Below are positions 16,493-24,689 of a stretch of 51,661 bases of DNA, piece by piece. The notes under the pieces are model-generated. The model had not been told where the DNA came from. It made no database searches and saw nothing but the letters and a program-made list of their open reading frames with translations. How positions within the stretch are numbered: the first letter of the stretch is position 1; every line of letters starts with the position of its first letter. The stretch is taken from assembly GCA_026184295.1 (NCBI GenBank), contig JAHCJK010000019.1, positions 1 through 51,661 of the forward strand, written 5' to 3'. Both the position numbers and the translations under genes were made by a program. Source of the DNA: Planctomycetota bacterium. GTDB taxonomy: Bacteria; Planctomycetota; SZUA-567; H5-PLA8.

Positions 16493-17257
16493 TCAACTGC
16501 CGTTGGCTTTGAGCGCCTCGGCCGGCGACTGCGGGAACCCGCCCGCGTCGGAATCGCTCGCGTCGCCCAGATACCGCACCAGCGCCAGCGTGGAACGGTC
16601 CACGAGCATCTGCGTGATGCGGTCGAAGATGAAGAAGAGCAGCAGCGCGACGAAGCAGTTCGTCAGGCCCCAGTTGAGCAGCGCGTGGGCATGGTCGAGC
16701 GCCGTGTACTGGCCGACGCGGTCGCCGACCAGCCAGGCCTGCATCGCGCGCGGCATCAACTGAGACGCCGAGAGCAGCCCGAGGGCGAGCGAGACCAGCC
16801 CGAGCGCGATCAGGACGCGAGGCCAGTGCCGGTAGCGCCCGCGCTCGGTCTCCCACGCCGCCAGCACGGCCGACTTGCTGATCAGCAGGCCTCCGCGCCC
16901 GGCCACCAGCCCCACCTTCAGCGCCCGGTGCATCGGTCCGGACTCGGGGCGGTCGCGGATTTCCACCAGGCCTTCCGGATTCGTGCGCGGCGGCAGCTTG
17001 GCAAAGGCCGCGCGCGAACCGCAGCGGTAGGCGTTGCCCGCGTTGGCGGTGCAGAAGACGATCGCGGCCAAAATCCCGCCGCTGAAGCCGACCAGCGCCT
17101 TGCCCCAGCGCTCGGTCTCCCAGACCAGGCGCACGTTCTCGCTCAAGCTGCCTTCGGCCTCGTAGTCGAACGCGTCTTCGGCGTGCAGCACGCACGCGCA
17201 GCAGGCCAGCCAAAGTGAGGCGAGCAGAAACGGTTTCCAACGCCGCATGCGATTCAT
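16493..17257 (-). CDS. Hypothetical membrane protein, three to four helices
   Basis: This 254-aa protein is not recognised as a named family. It opens with a signal-like helix (PFLLASLWLACCACVLHA) and then has hydrophobic stretches at VGFSGGILAAIVFCTA, WPRVLIALGLVSLALGLLSA and WGLTNCFVALLLFFIFDRI. The C-terminus is polar (SDSDAGGFPQSPAEALKANGS). The ATG at 17257 follows GGTGGG directly; an in-frame ATG at 17248 is 9 nt from that site and gives a better spacing, so either could be used. It converges on the giant secreted protein gene with a 4-nt gap and no terminator between them. It is divergent from ribokinase across a 178-bp gap with no obvious strong promoter. Confidence 0.7.
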   Translation of the reverse strand: MNRMRRWKPFLLASLWLACCACVLHAEDAFDYEAEGSLSENVRLVWETERWGKALVGFSGGILAAIVFCTANAGNAYRCGSRAAFAKLPPRTNPEGLVEIRDRPESGPMHRALKVGLVAGRGGLLISKSAVLAAWETERGRYRHWPRVLIALGLVSLALGLLSASQLMPRAMQAWLVGDRVGQYTALDHAHALLNWGLTNCFVALLLFFIFDRITQMLVDRSTLALVRYLGDASDSDAGGFPQSPAEALKANGS

Positions 17258-17435
17258 CCCACCCAACCTATAGGGCCGACCCAGGTCGGCAAGCACGTTC
17301 AACGCGGCGCCCGGCCGAGGGTTCATCCGAACCTCCGTTAGTCGCCTCCGGAAGGGGTAGAACGCGAGGATTTTTTGCCGGGCCACGGGTACGATGGATG
17401 CCACGCCGTACATCGAATGAAAGGAGTTTTCCCGC

Positions 17436-18410
17436 ATGGGCAAGCGCGGAGCCGGCCGCGTCATCGTGGTCGGGAGCAGCAACACGGATCTGGTGGTGCA
17501 TTGCGCCACGCTGCCCGGGGGCGGCGAGACGGTGCTCGGCGGCGATCTCGCGACCTTCGCCGGCGGCAAGGGCGCGAATCAGGCCGTGGCCGCCGCGCGC
17601 GCGGGCGCGAACGTCCGCTTTATCGGCGCGTTCGGCGACGACGCCTTCGGCCAGGCCCGCCGCGCGGACCTGGAGCGCGAGGGCATCGACTGCTCGGGCT
17701 GCGTGACGAAGAAGGGCGTGCCGAGCGGCGTGGCGCTGATCGCGATCGGCAAGGGCGCCAAAGGCCAGAAGGCCGAGAACCTGATCGTCGTCGCGCCGGG
17801 CGCGAACGCGCGGCTTACCCCCGCGGACGTGCGCCGCGGCATGCCGAAGGACCTGACGCTTGCCGACGTGATTCTGGTCTCGCTCGAGATTCCCTACGCG
17901 TCGGTGCTGGAAGCCATGAAGCTGGGCTGGCAGGACATCGGCCGCGCGCGCGTGATCTTGAACCCCGCGCCGGCGCCGGCCAAGGGACTGCCGAAGGCCT
18001 TTTTCGCGCACTGCCACTGGGTGACGCCCAACGAGACGGAATTCGAGGGCCTGGCCGGGACCAAGGCCGGCGGGAACAACGCCAAGCGCAAGGCCGACGC
18101 GCTTTCGCGGAAGTCGAACAAGTTCGCGCCCTTCCCCGTCTTCGTGGTCACGCGCGGCGCGCGCGGCGCCGAGACCTACTGTTCCGATCTGCCGGAGATT
18201 CTGTACGCGAAGGCTCCGAAGGTCCGTCCGGTGGACACCGTCGGCGCGGGCGACTGCTTCAACGGTTGCTACGCGGCCGAACTGTCCATCAAGGAAGTGA
18301 GCGCCCTCGATTTCGCCGTCGCGGCCGCCTCCTTAAAGGTGACGCGCCACGGCGCGCAGGCCGGTATGCCGTACCGCAGGGAAATCCTGAAGACCATGAA
18401 GAAGGCGTAG
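17436..18410 (+). CDS. rbsK: Ribokinase-like PfkB carbohydrate kinase
   Basis: This 324-aa kinase has all main ribokinase motifs: VVGSSNTDLV (11-20), the sugar-binding GGKGANQA (43-50), GAFGDDAFG, the strand NPAPAP, TPNETE, VTRGARGAE, and the anion-hole and catalytic DTVGAGDCFNG at 267-277 with catalytic Asp273. Ribokinases phosphorylate D-ribose at O5 so that it enters the pentose phosphate pathway. AAAGGAG (about 17420) lies ahead of the ATG. An insertion of Lys/Asn-rich sequence (KAGGNNAKRKADALSRKSNK, about 209-228) is longer than usual. No ribose transporter or RbsD is nearby; the next gene is an SLC13-type carrier. Another PfkB sugar or nucleoside substrate is possible. Confidence 0.88.
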   Translation: MGKRGAGRVIVVGSSNTDLVVHCATLPGGGETVLGGDLATFAGGKGANQAVAAARAGANVRFIGAFGDDAFGQARRADLEREGIDCSGCVTKKGVPSGVALIAIGKGAKGQKAENLIVVAPGANARLTPADVRRGMPKDLTLADVILVSLEIPYASVLEAMKLGWQDIGRARVILNPAPAPAKGLPKAFFAHCHWVTPNETEFEGLAGTKAGGNNAKRKADALSRKSNKFAPFPVFVVTRGARGAETYCSDLPEILYAKAPKVRPVDTVGAGDCFNGCYAAELSIKEVSALDFAVAAASLKVTRHGAQAGMPYRREILKTMKKA

Positions 18411-18432
18411 GCCCTCCTTATAAGGATATCGA

Positions 18433-20058
18433 ATGCAGGAAGCGCTCAGCGAACTGGAACAAAAATTCGAACGATTCCGCGCACGCTCGGGATGGGTGCT
18501 CGCGCCCATCGTCTTCCTCGGCCTGCTCTTCGCGCCGCTCAGCGAAGCCCCGCCGCCCAAGCCGGCCCCGCCCTCGGTAGAAACCAAGAGCGAAGCCAAA
18601 TCGGAAGCAAAGTCCGAGGCGAAATCCGAATCCAAGCCCGAAGCCAAGGCGGAAGCACCGGCGCGCAAGGGCATGACGCCGGCGGCGCACCGGCTTGCGG
18701 CCATCGTGGGCCTGGTGGTGGTGCTCTGGATTACCGAGATCATCCCCATGTCCGTCACGGCACTGCTCGGCGCGTGCCTGTGTGTGATCTTCAACGTGGC
18801 CTCGGCGAAGGCGGTCTTCATGCCCTTCGCGAACCCGCTGATGTTTCTCTTCATCGGCTCGTTCATCATCGCGCAGGCGATCATGCACCACGGCCTCGAC
18901 CGGCGCCTGGCCTTCGGCGTCCTCTCCCTGCCGCTGGTCGGGTCGAGCCCCTCGCGGCTGCTCTTCGCGTTCGGCGCGGTGACGGCCACGATCTCGGCGT
19001 TCATCTCCAACACCGCAACGACGGCGATGATGTATGCGATCGGCCTCGGCATCCTGCGGTTCCTCTACGACAAGGACCGCCCGGGCTCGGAAAAGCTGAG
19101 TCCGCGCTACGCGACCGGCATGATGCTGATGACGTCCTTCGCGGCTTCCGTCGGCGGGCTGGCAACGCCCATCGGCACGCCGCCCAACGTGATCGGCCTT
19201 AAGTTCATCCGCGACCAGCTGCATGTCGAATTCCCCTTCTTTAAATGGTGCGTCATCGGCGTACCGGCGGTGCTTGCGCTCTTCCTTTTCATCTTCGTCG
19301 TGCTGAACTGGTTCTGTTCGTCGGGCGTCAAGCGGCTGGAAGGATCGCAGGAACTGATCCGCGCCGAGCGCGCGAAACTGGGTCCGTGGACGGCGGGGCA
19401 GATCTCGACGGCGTTCTGCTTTCTCCTCACGGCGGGGCTCTGGATCGCGCCGGGCGTGATGGCGCTCATCTACGGCGAAGACGATTCGGCGTACAAACAG
19501 TTCACCAACCTGATGCCCGAAGGCGTCGCCGCGCTGCTCGGAGCGGTGCTGCTCTTTTTCCTGCCCGACGGCAAGGGCGGGCGCGCCATGTCCTGGGCCG
19601 AAGCGACGAAGATCGACTGGGGCGTCGTGCTGCTCTACGGCGGCGGCTTCGCGCTCGGCGAACTCTCCTTTCAGACCGGTCTGGCCGAACACCTGGGCGT
19701 GACGCTGACCGGCTGGCTACCCGGCGGCGGAAGCGGCCTGTGGCTGCTGGTCGCGGCCTCGCTGATTGCCGTGATCACCAGCGAATTCACCAGCAATACG
19801 GCCTCGGCGAACATGGTGGTGCCGGTGGTGATCGCCATCGCGCGCGCCTCCGGCGGCGACGCCCTGGAAGCGGCGCTCGTCGCGACCATCGCCGCGAGCC
19901 TCGGGTTCATGATGCCGGTCTCGACGCCCTGCAACGCGATCGTGTACGGCTCCGGCTACGTGCCGCTCAGCCGCATGATCCGGTACGGCATCCTCGTGGA
20001 CATCTTCGGCGCGGTGTTGGTGGTCTTCCTGATCAAAGGTGTGATCCCGCTGCTGTAG
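18433..20058 (+). CDS. DASS/SLC13-family anion (dicarboxylate or sulfate) : sodium symporter
   Basis: This 541-aa inner-membrane protein has about 11-12 hydrophobic helices. The two SNT signature motifs of the DASS/SLC13 family are present: ISNTATTAMM in the first half and TSNTASANM in the second. LATPIGTPPNVIGL and MMPVSTPCNAIVYG match the paired substrate/Na+ hairpins. Such carriers import dicarboxylates, sulfate or phosphate with Na+. The linker after helix 1 is a low-complexity SEAK/PEAK run not usual in the family. A ribosome site (AAGGA) stands at 18421-18426, and the gene starts 22 nt after rbsK, so the two are probably co-transcribed. Substrate cannot be set from sequence alone. Confidence 0.88.
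   Translation: MQEALSELEQKFERFRARSGWVLAPIVFLGLLFAPLSEAPPPKPAPPSVETKSEAKSEAKSEAKSESKPEAKAEAPARKGMTPAAHRLAAIVGLVVVLWITEIIPMSVTALLGACLCVIFNVASAKAVFMPFANPLMFLFIGSFIIAQAIMHHGLDRRLAFGVLSLPLVGSSPSRLLFAFGAVTATISAFISNTATTAMMYAIGLGILRFLYDKDRPGSEKLSPRYATGMMLMTSFAASVGGLATPIGTPPNVIGLKFIRDQLHVEFPFFKWCVIGVPAVLALFLFIFVVLNWFCSSGVKRLEGSQELIRAERAKLGPWTAGQISTAFCFLLTAGLWIAPGVMALIYGEDDSAYKQFTNLMPEGVAALLGAVLLFFLPDGKGGRAMSWAEATKIDWGVVLLYGGGFALGELSFQTGLAEHLGVTLTGWLPGGGSGLWLLVAASLIAVITSEFTSNTASANMVVPVVIAIARASGGDALEAALVATIAASLGFMMPVSTPCNAIVYGSGYVPLSRMIRYGILVDIFGAVLVVFLIKGVIPLL
18589..18660 (+). repeat. 12-bp tandem repeat encoding SEAK tetrapeptides
   Basis: Six in-frame 12-nt units encode SEAK, SEAK, SEAK, SESK, PEAK and AEAP. 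The nucleotide copies are degenerate, so the array is older than the 33-bp repeat at 6016. It lies in the loop between the first and second membrane helices of the SLC13-type transporter and would form a charged, flexible or helical linker. Confidence 0.85.
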
Positions 20059-20102
20059 CGGCGTTGCTTTTAAATTCCAACGGCCTGGGCTAAAGTATTC
20101 GC

Positions 20103-22031
20103 ATGGCGGAAGCGGGCCTACGACAGACGATGCGCGGCGGCATGCCCGGTACGGGCGAAGGCGGCCGCAACCAGGGCGGCGGAGCGGCGGGGTCTTCCGA
20201 AGGCGGCGAAAAGAAGAAAGCCTCCTTCGAAAGCGCCTGGCGCGAAGCGCGCGACCTGATTTCCCAGAATCGCGGCCGCCTGGGCGCCGGCCTCTTCATC
20301 CTCGCCATCAACCGCACGGTCGCGCTTTCGATTCCCTACAGTTCCAAGGTCTTCGTGGACGACGTGCTGGCGAACCACCAGTACGATGTCCTGAACTTTT
20401 TGATCCCGCTCGTGGCGGCGGCCTCGATCGTTCAGGCCGCCACGTCCTTCGCGCTCTCGCAGCTGCTTGGCGTGGCAGCGCAGCGCGCCATCACCGAAAT
20501 GCGCCGCAGCGTCCAGGAACACATCTCGCGCCTGCCGGTCAACTACTTCGATTCGACGCAGACGGGCGTCCTGATCTCGCGCATCATGAGCGACTCCGAC
20601 GGCATCCGGAACCTGGTCGGCACCGGGCTGGTGCAGCTGACCGGCGGCGTGGTCACGGCCACGGTCTCGCTGTGCATCCTCTTTTACCTGAACTGGCAGA
20701 TGACGCTGGCCAACGTGCTGGTGCTCGCCACCTTCGGCGCCGGCATGGCGGTGGCGTTCAAGCGCCTGCGCCCGCGCTTTCGCGAACGCAACAAGATTCA
20801 GGGCGAAGTGACCGGGCGCCTGGGCGAGAGCCTGGGCGGCATCCGCGTCGTGAAGTCGTACACGGCTGAAAAGCGCGAGGCGCTCGTCTTCGCCCGCGGC
20901 GCGCACAAGCTGCTCCGCAACGTCACCGGCACGATGACGGGGGTCAGCGCCGTCACGGCCTTCACGACCGTGATCATCGGCTCGACGTCCATCGTGATCA
21001 TGATCTTCAGCGCGCACTCGGACATGACGCCCGGCGAATTCCTCTGGTACATCATGCTCACGGGCCTGATGGCCGCGCCGGTGATCGAACTCGCCAGCAT
21101 CGGCACCCAGATCAGCGAAGCTTTCGCGGGGCTCGACCGCATCCGCGAGATCAAGCGCATGGCCACCGAGGACGCGGAGGACAACGAGCGCGCCCCGCTG
21201 AAGGAGATGCGCGGCGAACTGGAATTCCGCGGCGTCTGCTTCGAATACGTGCCCGGGATTCCCGTGCTGCGCGAAGTCAGCTTCACCGCGCCGGCGGGTT
21301 CCACCACCGCGCTGGTCGGGTCGAGCGGCTCCGGCAAGAGCACGCTCATCTCGATCGCCATGACCTTCAACCAGCCCGGCCAGGGCCAGGTGCTGCTCGA
21401 CGGCCGCGACCTGAATACCGTGCGCCTGAAGGACTACCGCGCGCATCTGGGCGTGGTCTTGCAGGAAAACTTCCTCTTCGACGGCACCATCGGCGAGAAC
21501 ATCGCCTTCGCGCGGCCGCACGCGACGCGCGAAGAGATTCAGGCCGCGGCGAAGATCGCGCACGCCGACGAGTTCATCGAACGCTTCCCCGAAAGCTACG
21601 ATTCGTACGTGGGCGAACGCGGCGTGAAGCTTTCCGGCGGCCAGCGGCAGCGCATCGCGATCGCACGGGCCGTGCTGGCCAATCCGCGGATTCTGATCCT
21701 CGACGAGGCCACCAGCAGCCTGGACAGCGAGAGCGAGGAGATGATCCAGGACGGGCTCAACAGCCTGCGCAAGGGCCGCACGACCTTCGTGATCGCCCAC
21801 CGGCTCAGCACCATTCGCAGCGCCGACCAGATTCTGGTGCTGGAAGAAGGCCGGATCGTCGAACGCGGCACGCACGGCGAACTGATCGCGCTCAACGGCC
21901 GCTACCGCCAACTGCACGACAAACAGTTCAAGCTCGAGGCCAACCGCTACATCAATCCGGGCGAAGACTTCACCCCCGACCCGCCCAAGCCGGCCGCTTC
22001 CACCAGTTCCTCGGGGCGCGGCCAGTTCTGA
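20103..22031 (+). CDS. ABC exporter, fused TMD-NBD (MsbA/lipid A-type)
   Basis: This 642-aa half transporter has a Gly-rich cytosolic N-terminus (about 1-55), six membrane helices (about 60-340) and a nucleotide-binding domain. The Walker A motif GSSGSGKST is at 406-414, the Q-loop is in VVLQENFLFDGTI, the signature LSGGQRQ is at 510-516, the Walker B ILILDEA has D534/E535, and the switch is IAHRLST. All catalytic residues are present, so it should hydrolyse ATP as a homodimer or heterodimer. Substrates of close families are lipids, lipid A or drugs; which one applies is not known. There is no clear Shine-Dalgarno before ATG 20103. The Gly-rich start and the Ser/Pro tail are poorly conserved in type. 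It converges on truD with an 8-nt gap. Confidence 0.92.
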   Translation: MAEAGLRQTMRGGMPGTGEGGRNQGGGAAGSSEGGEKKKASFESAWREARDLISQNRGRLGAGLFILAINRTVALSIPYSSKVFVDDVLANHQYDVLNFLIPLVAAASIVQAATSFALSQLLGVAAQRAITEMRRSVQEHISRLPVNYFDSTQTGVLISRIMSDSDGIRNLVGTGLVQLTGGVVTATVSLCILFYLNWQMTLANVLVLATFGAGMAVAFKRLRPRFRERNKIQGEVTGRLGESLGGIRVVKSYTAEKREALVFARGAHKLLRNVTGTMTGVSAVTAFTTVIIGSTSIVIMIFSAHSDMTPGEFLWYIMLTGLMAAPVIELASIGTQISEAFAGLDRIREIKRMATEDAEDNERAPLKEMRGELEFRGVCFEYVPGIPVLREVSFTAPAGSTTALVGSSGSGKSTLISIAMTFNQPGQGQVLLDGRDLNTVRLKDYRAHLGVVLQENFLFDGTIGENIAFARPHATREEIQAAAKIAHADEFIERFPESYDSYVGERGVKLSGGQRQRIAIARAVLANPRILILDEATSSLDSESEEMIQDGLNSLRKGRTTFVIAHRLSTIRSADQILVLEEGRIVERGTHGELIALNGRYRQLHDKQFKLEANRYINPGEDFTPDPPKPAASTSSSGRGQF

Positions 22032-22039
22032 CCAGGCCG

Positions 22040-23125
22040 TTAGGCGTCCGCGTCTCCGAGCAGTTCGCGCAGCACCACCGTCGCGTAGGCGCCCGAAGGC
22101 AGCGCGAACTTCAAGACCACGCCTTCTTCGTCCACGCTGGTCTCGGGCGCTTCCAGCAGCGGAATCCGCAGCGGCCGGCGCGCGCCGGGCTGGCGCTCTG
22201 CCTCGGGCCGGCCGAAGTCCTCCAGCTCCACGCCGCTCGCGGCCAAGACCTCGCGCTCGACCGTGCCGGGCGCGCCCTCGGCCAGCGGCGTCTTGGGACC
22301 GTACAGCGGGCCGCTGGGGCTGATCTCGAAGGAGTCGGCGCGCGGCTGTTCCTTGGCGGCGGCGGCTTCGTCTTCGACCTTAAAGGCCGCGCCGTTGCGA
22401 TGCAGCACGGCCAGATCGCCGGCCTGCAGCTTGCCGAGGTCCGGCATGCGCCGCGAGAGCACCTGGTTGAAGAGTTCGGACTGGAAGGCGTTGACCATCA
22501 GGTTGCGGAACTTTCCGTCGCGCGCGCGCGGCGGCGGCGTGCCCGCCTGCGCCGCGGCCTGCATGAATCCGGCCTCGTTGCCCTGCACGAGCATGCGGCC
22601 AAGCGCGGCGTTGTTCGCGTCCCGGCCGAAGCGCTGCGCGCCGAAGTAATTGGGCACGCCCTTGGCCTGCAGAAGGCCGAGGGTTTCGCGGGCGGCTGCG
22701 GCGAGCAGTTCGCGCGAACCGTCCGTGCGCAGGCGGATGACGAAGCGGTTGCCTTTCAGGTGGCCCATCTTGAGTTTGTTGCCGTGGCGCGAGACCTCGA
22801 GCACGCGGGCGTTCGGGCCCAGGTCGAGCGTGGCGAGGCGCTCGGGGGCGACGTGTTCGAAGCTGATCCACTGGCGCGTGACGGCCTGCGCGTCCTTCAG
22901 GCCCGCGATGCCGGCGTCGCGGTCGCGCTTGCCGAGCGCCTTCGCCAGCCTGCGCGCGAGGTCGTGCGTGTTCATGCCGCGCTTTTCGATCCAGAAATAG
23001 GCGTGCGTGCCGGCGCCGCCGGGCGCGTATTGCGGAATCTCTTCGACGATGAAATCTTCCGGCCGGGCCTTGAAGCGCACGCCCGTGAATGCGGCTCGGT
23101 TCGTCTCGGTCAGGAAGGGAAGCAT
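22040..23125 (-). CDS. truD: tRNA pseudouridine(13) synthase TruD
   Basis: This 361-aa protein converts uridine 13 of tRNA-Glu to pseudouridine. Catalytic motif GLKDAQAVTRQ is at 75-85, with the nucleophile Asp78. FxVEEIP-type start (DFIVEEIPQY), HAYFWIEKRGMNTHDLARRLAKAL, LKMGHLKGNRFVIRLR and NYFGAQRFG (about 156-164) are further TruD hallmarks. NAFQSELFN matches the TRUD domain insertion. The length and order fit the family. It stands alone on the minus strand, converging on the ABC exporter. The upstream gap is shared with the kinase, so both may draw on the lower-GC region 23126-23452. Confidence 0.95.
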   Translation of the reverse strand: MLPFLTETNRAAFTGVRFKARPEDFIVEEIPQYAPGGAGTHAYFWIEKRGMNTHDLARRLAKALGKRDRDAGIAGLKDAQAVTRQWISFEHVAPERLATLDLGPNARVLEVSRHGNKLKMGHLKGNRFVIRLRTDGSRELLAAAARETLGLLQAKGVPNYFGAQRFGRDANNAALGRMLVQGNEAGFMQAAAQAGTPPPRARDGKFRNLMVNAFQSELFNQVLSRRMPDLGKLQAGDLAVLHRNGAAFKVEDEAAAAKEQPRADSFEISPSGPLYGPKTPLAEGAPGTVEREVLAASGVELEDFGRPEAERQPGARRPLRIPLLEAPETSVDEEGVVLKFALPSGAYATVVLRELLGDADA

Positions 23126-23452
23126 GACGCCCTCGAAGTTGGTGTCTCGATCATCGCATGAAAGCCCGCGCTTCGCCCGTACAGCTTCGAAAACGGCTCC
23201 ATCGCACGTGTGATTTCACGGGATTTGTGCGGCTCCAATGCACGGGTCTGCGCATGTGATATCTGCACGGCATATAGCTTTGTTCGTTTGGAATCAATTC
23301 GGTTTGAAACAACCCTAATTTAAACGCAGATCAAATTATTGAAAAACCCGCAAGAAGGTATATTCATATTGACTGGACGCGGCGATTGACATACGTTTTG
23401 CGTATGTCAATCCTACACCTGAGATGACGCACCGAAAGGCCGGAGTTATCGC
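23126..23452. other. Intergenic control region, locally low GC
   Basis: This 327-bp gap separates truD (minus) from the kinase gene (plus). It is much richer in A and T than the surroundings, above all 23270-23400. It holds two TTGAC hexamers, TTGACT at 23369-23374 and TTGACA at 23386-23391. TACGTT at 23392-23397 is a weak -10 candidate for the first of these with 17-nt spacing. A perfect palindrome occupies 23385-23411. No tRNA fold, second gene or terminator is seen. It is the likeliest promoter region of the window. Confidence 0.6.
23385..23411. promoter_or_regulatory. Perfect 11-bp-arm palindrome upstream of the kinase gene
   Basis: ATTGACATACG (23385-23395) is followed by the 5-nt spacer TTTTG and the exact reverse complement CGTATGTCAAT (23401-23411). 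The left arm contains a consensus -35 hexamer TTGACA. This could be an operator that overlaps the promoter, or an RNA hairpin in the leader about 40 nt before the kinase start. There is no U-tract after it, so termination is unlikely. Confidence 0.6.
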
Positions 23453-24592
23453 ATGTCTTCCACTTCCATTTCCGCCGCCGTGCTTGACCAGCATCCGCAC
23501 TGGGTGCTTGCGATCAAGCGCAATCAGTTGACGCGGCAGCAGATCGAGGAAGCGATCGCCGTACAGCAATCGGTGTCGAAAGTCGGCGTCAAGAAAACCA
23601 TCGACGAAATCCTTGTACAAAAAGGGTACATCGACGCCGACGCGCTCGCCAAACTGGTGGAAGAATCGAAACCGCAGGAGCGCTCCAAGCGCTTCGGCAA
23701 CTTCGAGATCGTCGGGAAGCTTGGCGAAGGCTCGATGGGCAAGGTCTACAAGGCGCGGCAGATCGTCACCAAACGCATCGTCGCGCTGAAGGTGCTTTTT
23801 CCGGAGCTCGCCAAAGATCAGAACATGTTCGAACGCTTCCTGCGCGAAGCGCGCGCGGTGGGGCAGCTCCACCATCCGAACATCGTCTCCGGGCTCGACG
23901 TCGCGTGCGTCAACGGTCTCTATTACATCTGCATGGAGTACGTCGAAGGCGAGGCGCTCGACAAGAAGCTGCAGAAGGCGGGCGGCAAGCTGCCCGAGGC
24001 CGAGGTGCTGGAATACTGCCGCCAGACCGCCCTGGGCCTGCATCACGCGCATCAGAACAGTTACCTGCACCGCGACGTAAAGCCCGAGAACATCATCGTC
24101 ACCACCGGCGGCCAGGTGAAGGTGACCGACCTGGGCCTCGCGCGCAGCATGGGCGAACATCAGGTGCGCGCGCTCACGCAGGAAGGCGTCTCGGTCGGCA
24201 CGCCGTACTACATCTCGCCCGAGCAGGCGCAGGGCCTCAAGGATCTCCGCCCGGCCTCCGACCTGTACTCGCTGGGCGTGATGATGTTCGAATGCCTGAC
24301 CGGCAAGCTGCCGTTCGACAGCGAGAACTTCTACGAAGTGATGCTGATGCACGTCAACAACGCGCCGCCGGACGTGCGAACGATGGGCACGCCTTTCAGC
24401 GAGGACACCGCGCGCGTCGTCATGCGCCTGCTGGAAAAGGAACCCGCGCGCCGCTATCCCGACGGCGAAGCGCTGGCCGACGAACTGCAGCGTATTCTCG
24501 GCCAGCTCCAGGCCGCGCCGCCGCTCAAGGCCAAGCGCATGGGCGGCGACTCGCGCCCCGGCCGGACCAAAGGCTTCAACTTCGAAGCCTGA
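23453..24592 (+). CDS. Hanks-type Ser/Thr protein kinase with N-terminal extra domain
   Basis: This 379-aa cytosolic kinase has a helical N-terminal domain (1-78) in the style LTRQQIEEAI...IDEILVQKGYIDADALAKLVE, which is seen ahead of kinases in Planctomycetota. The catalytic domain starts at FGNFEIVGKL. It has a Gly-rich loop GEGSMGKVYK (91-100), catalytic Lys113 (VALK), the loop HRDVKPEN with D208, and the metal site D226-L-G, where most kinases have DFG. The activation loop ends GTPYYISPEQ. No membrane helix or sensor domain is present, unlike PASTA kinases. CCGGAG precedes the ATG. All catalytic residues are kept, so an active kinase is expected. The downstream M50 protease gene may be co-expressed; its target is unknown. 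Confidence 0.93.
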   Translation: MSSTSISAAVLDQHPHWVLAIKRNQLTRQQIEEAIAVQQSVSKVGVKKTIDEILVQKGYIDADALAKLVEESKPQERSKRFGNFEIVGKLGEGSMGKVYKARQIVTKRIVALKVLFPELAKDQNMFERFLREARAVGQLHHPNIVSGLDVACVNGLYYICMEYVEGEALDKKLQKAGGKLPEAEVLEYCRQTALGLHHAHQNSYLHRDVKPENIIVTTGGQVKVTDLGLARSMGEHQVRALTQEGVSVGTPYYISPEQAQGLKDLRPASDLYSLGVMMFECLTGKLPFDSENFYEVMLMHVNNAPPDVRTMGTPFSEDTARVVMRLLEKEPARRYPDGEALADELQRILGQLQAAPPLKAKRMGGDSRPGRTKGFNFEA

Positions 24593-24670
24593 GCGCCCCC
24601 GCGCTTTCTCCCAAGACCGAACAACCTCGTACGCGCCTGCCTTTGCATCCGCGCGCGCAGCGCCTATCTT

Positions 24671-24686
24671 GGCTCCTTGAGGAGCC
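24671..24686 (+). promoter_or_regulatory. Short hairpin that covers the Shine-Dalgarno of the M50 protease gene
   Basis: GGCTCC (24671-24676), loop TTGA, GGAGCC (24681-24686) form a perfect 6-bp stem. The ribosome site GAGGAG at 24679-24684 is partly inside the 3' arm and loop, 5 nt before the ATG at 24690. Folding would limit translation, like a small RNA thermometer or leader hairpin. The stem is short, so this is only a candidate. Confidence 0.45.
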
Positions 24687-24689
24687 CGC

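Noticed and set aside
23126-23452. tRNA or small structured RNA in the AT-rich gap
   Set aside because: No cloverleaf or CCA-type end was found. Only the palindrome and promoter-like hexamers stand out.
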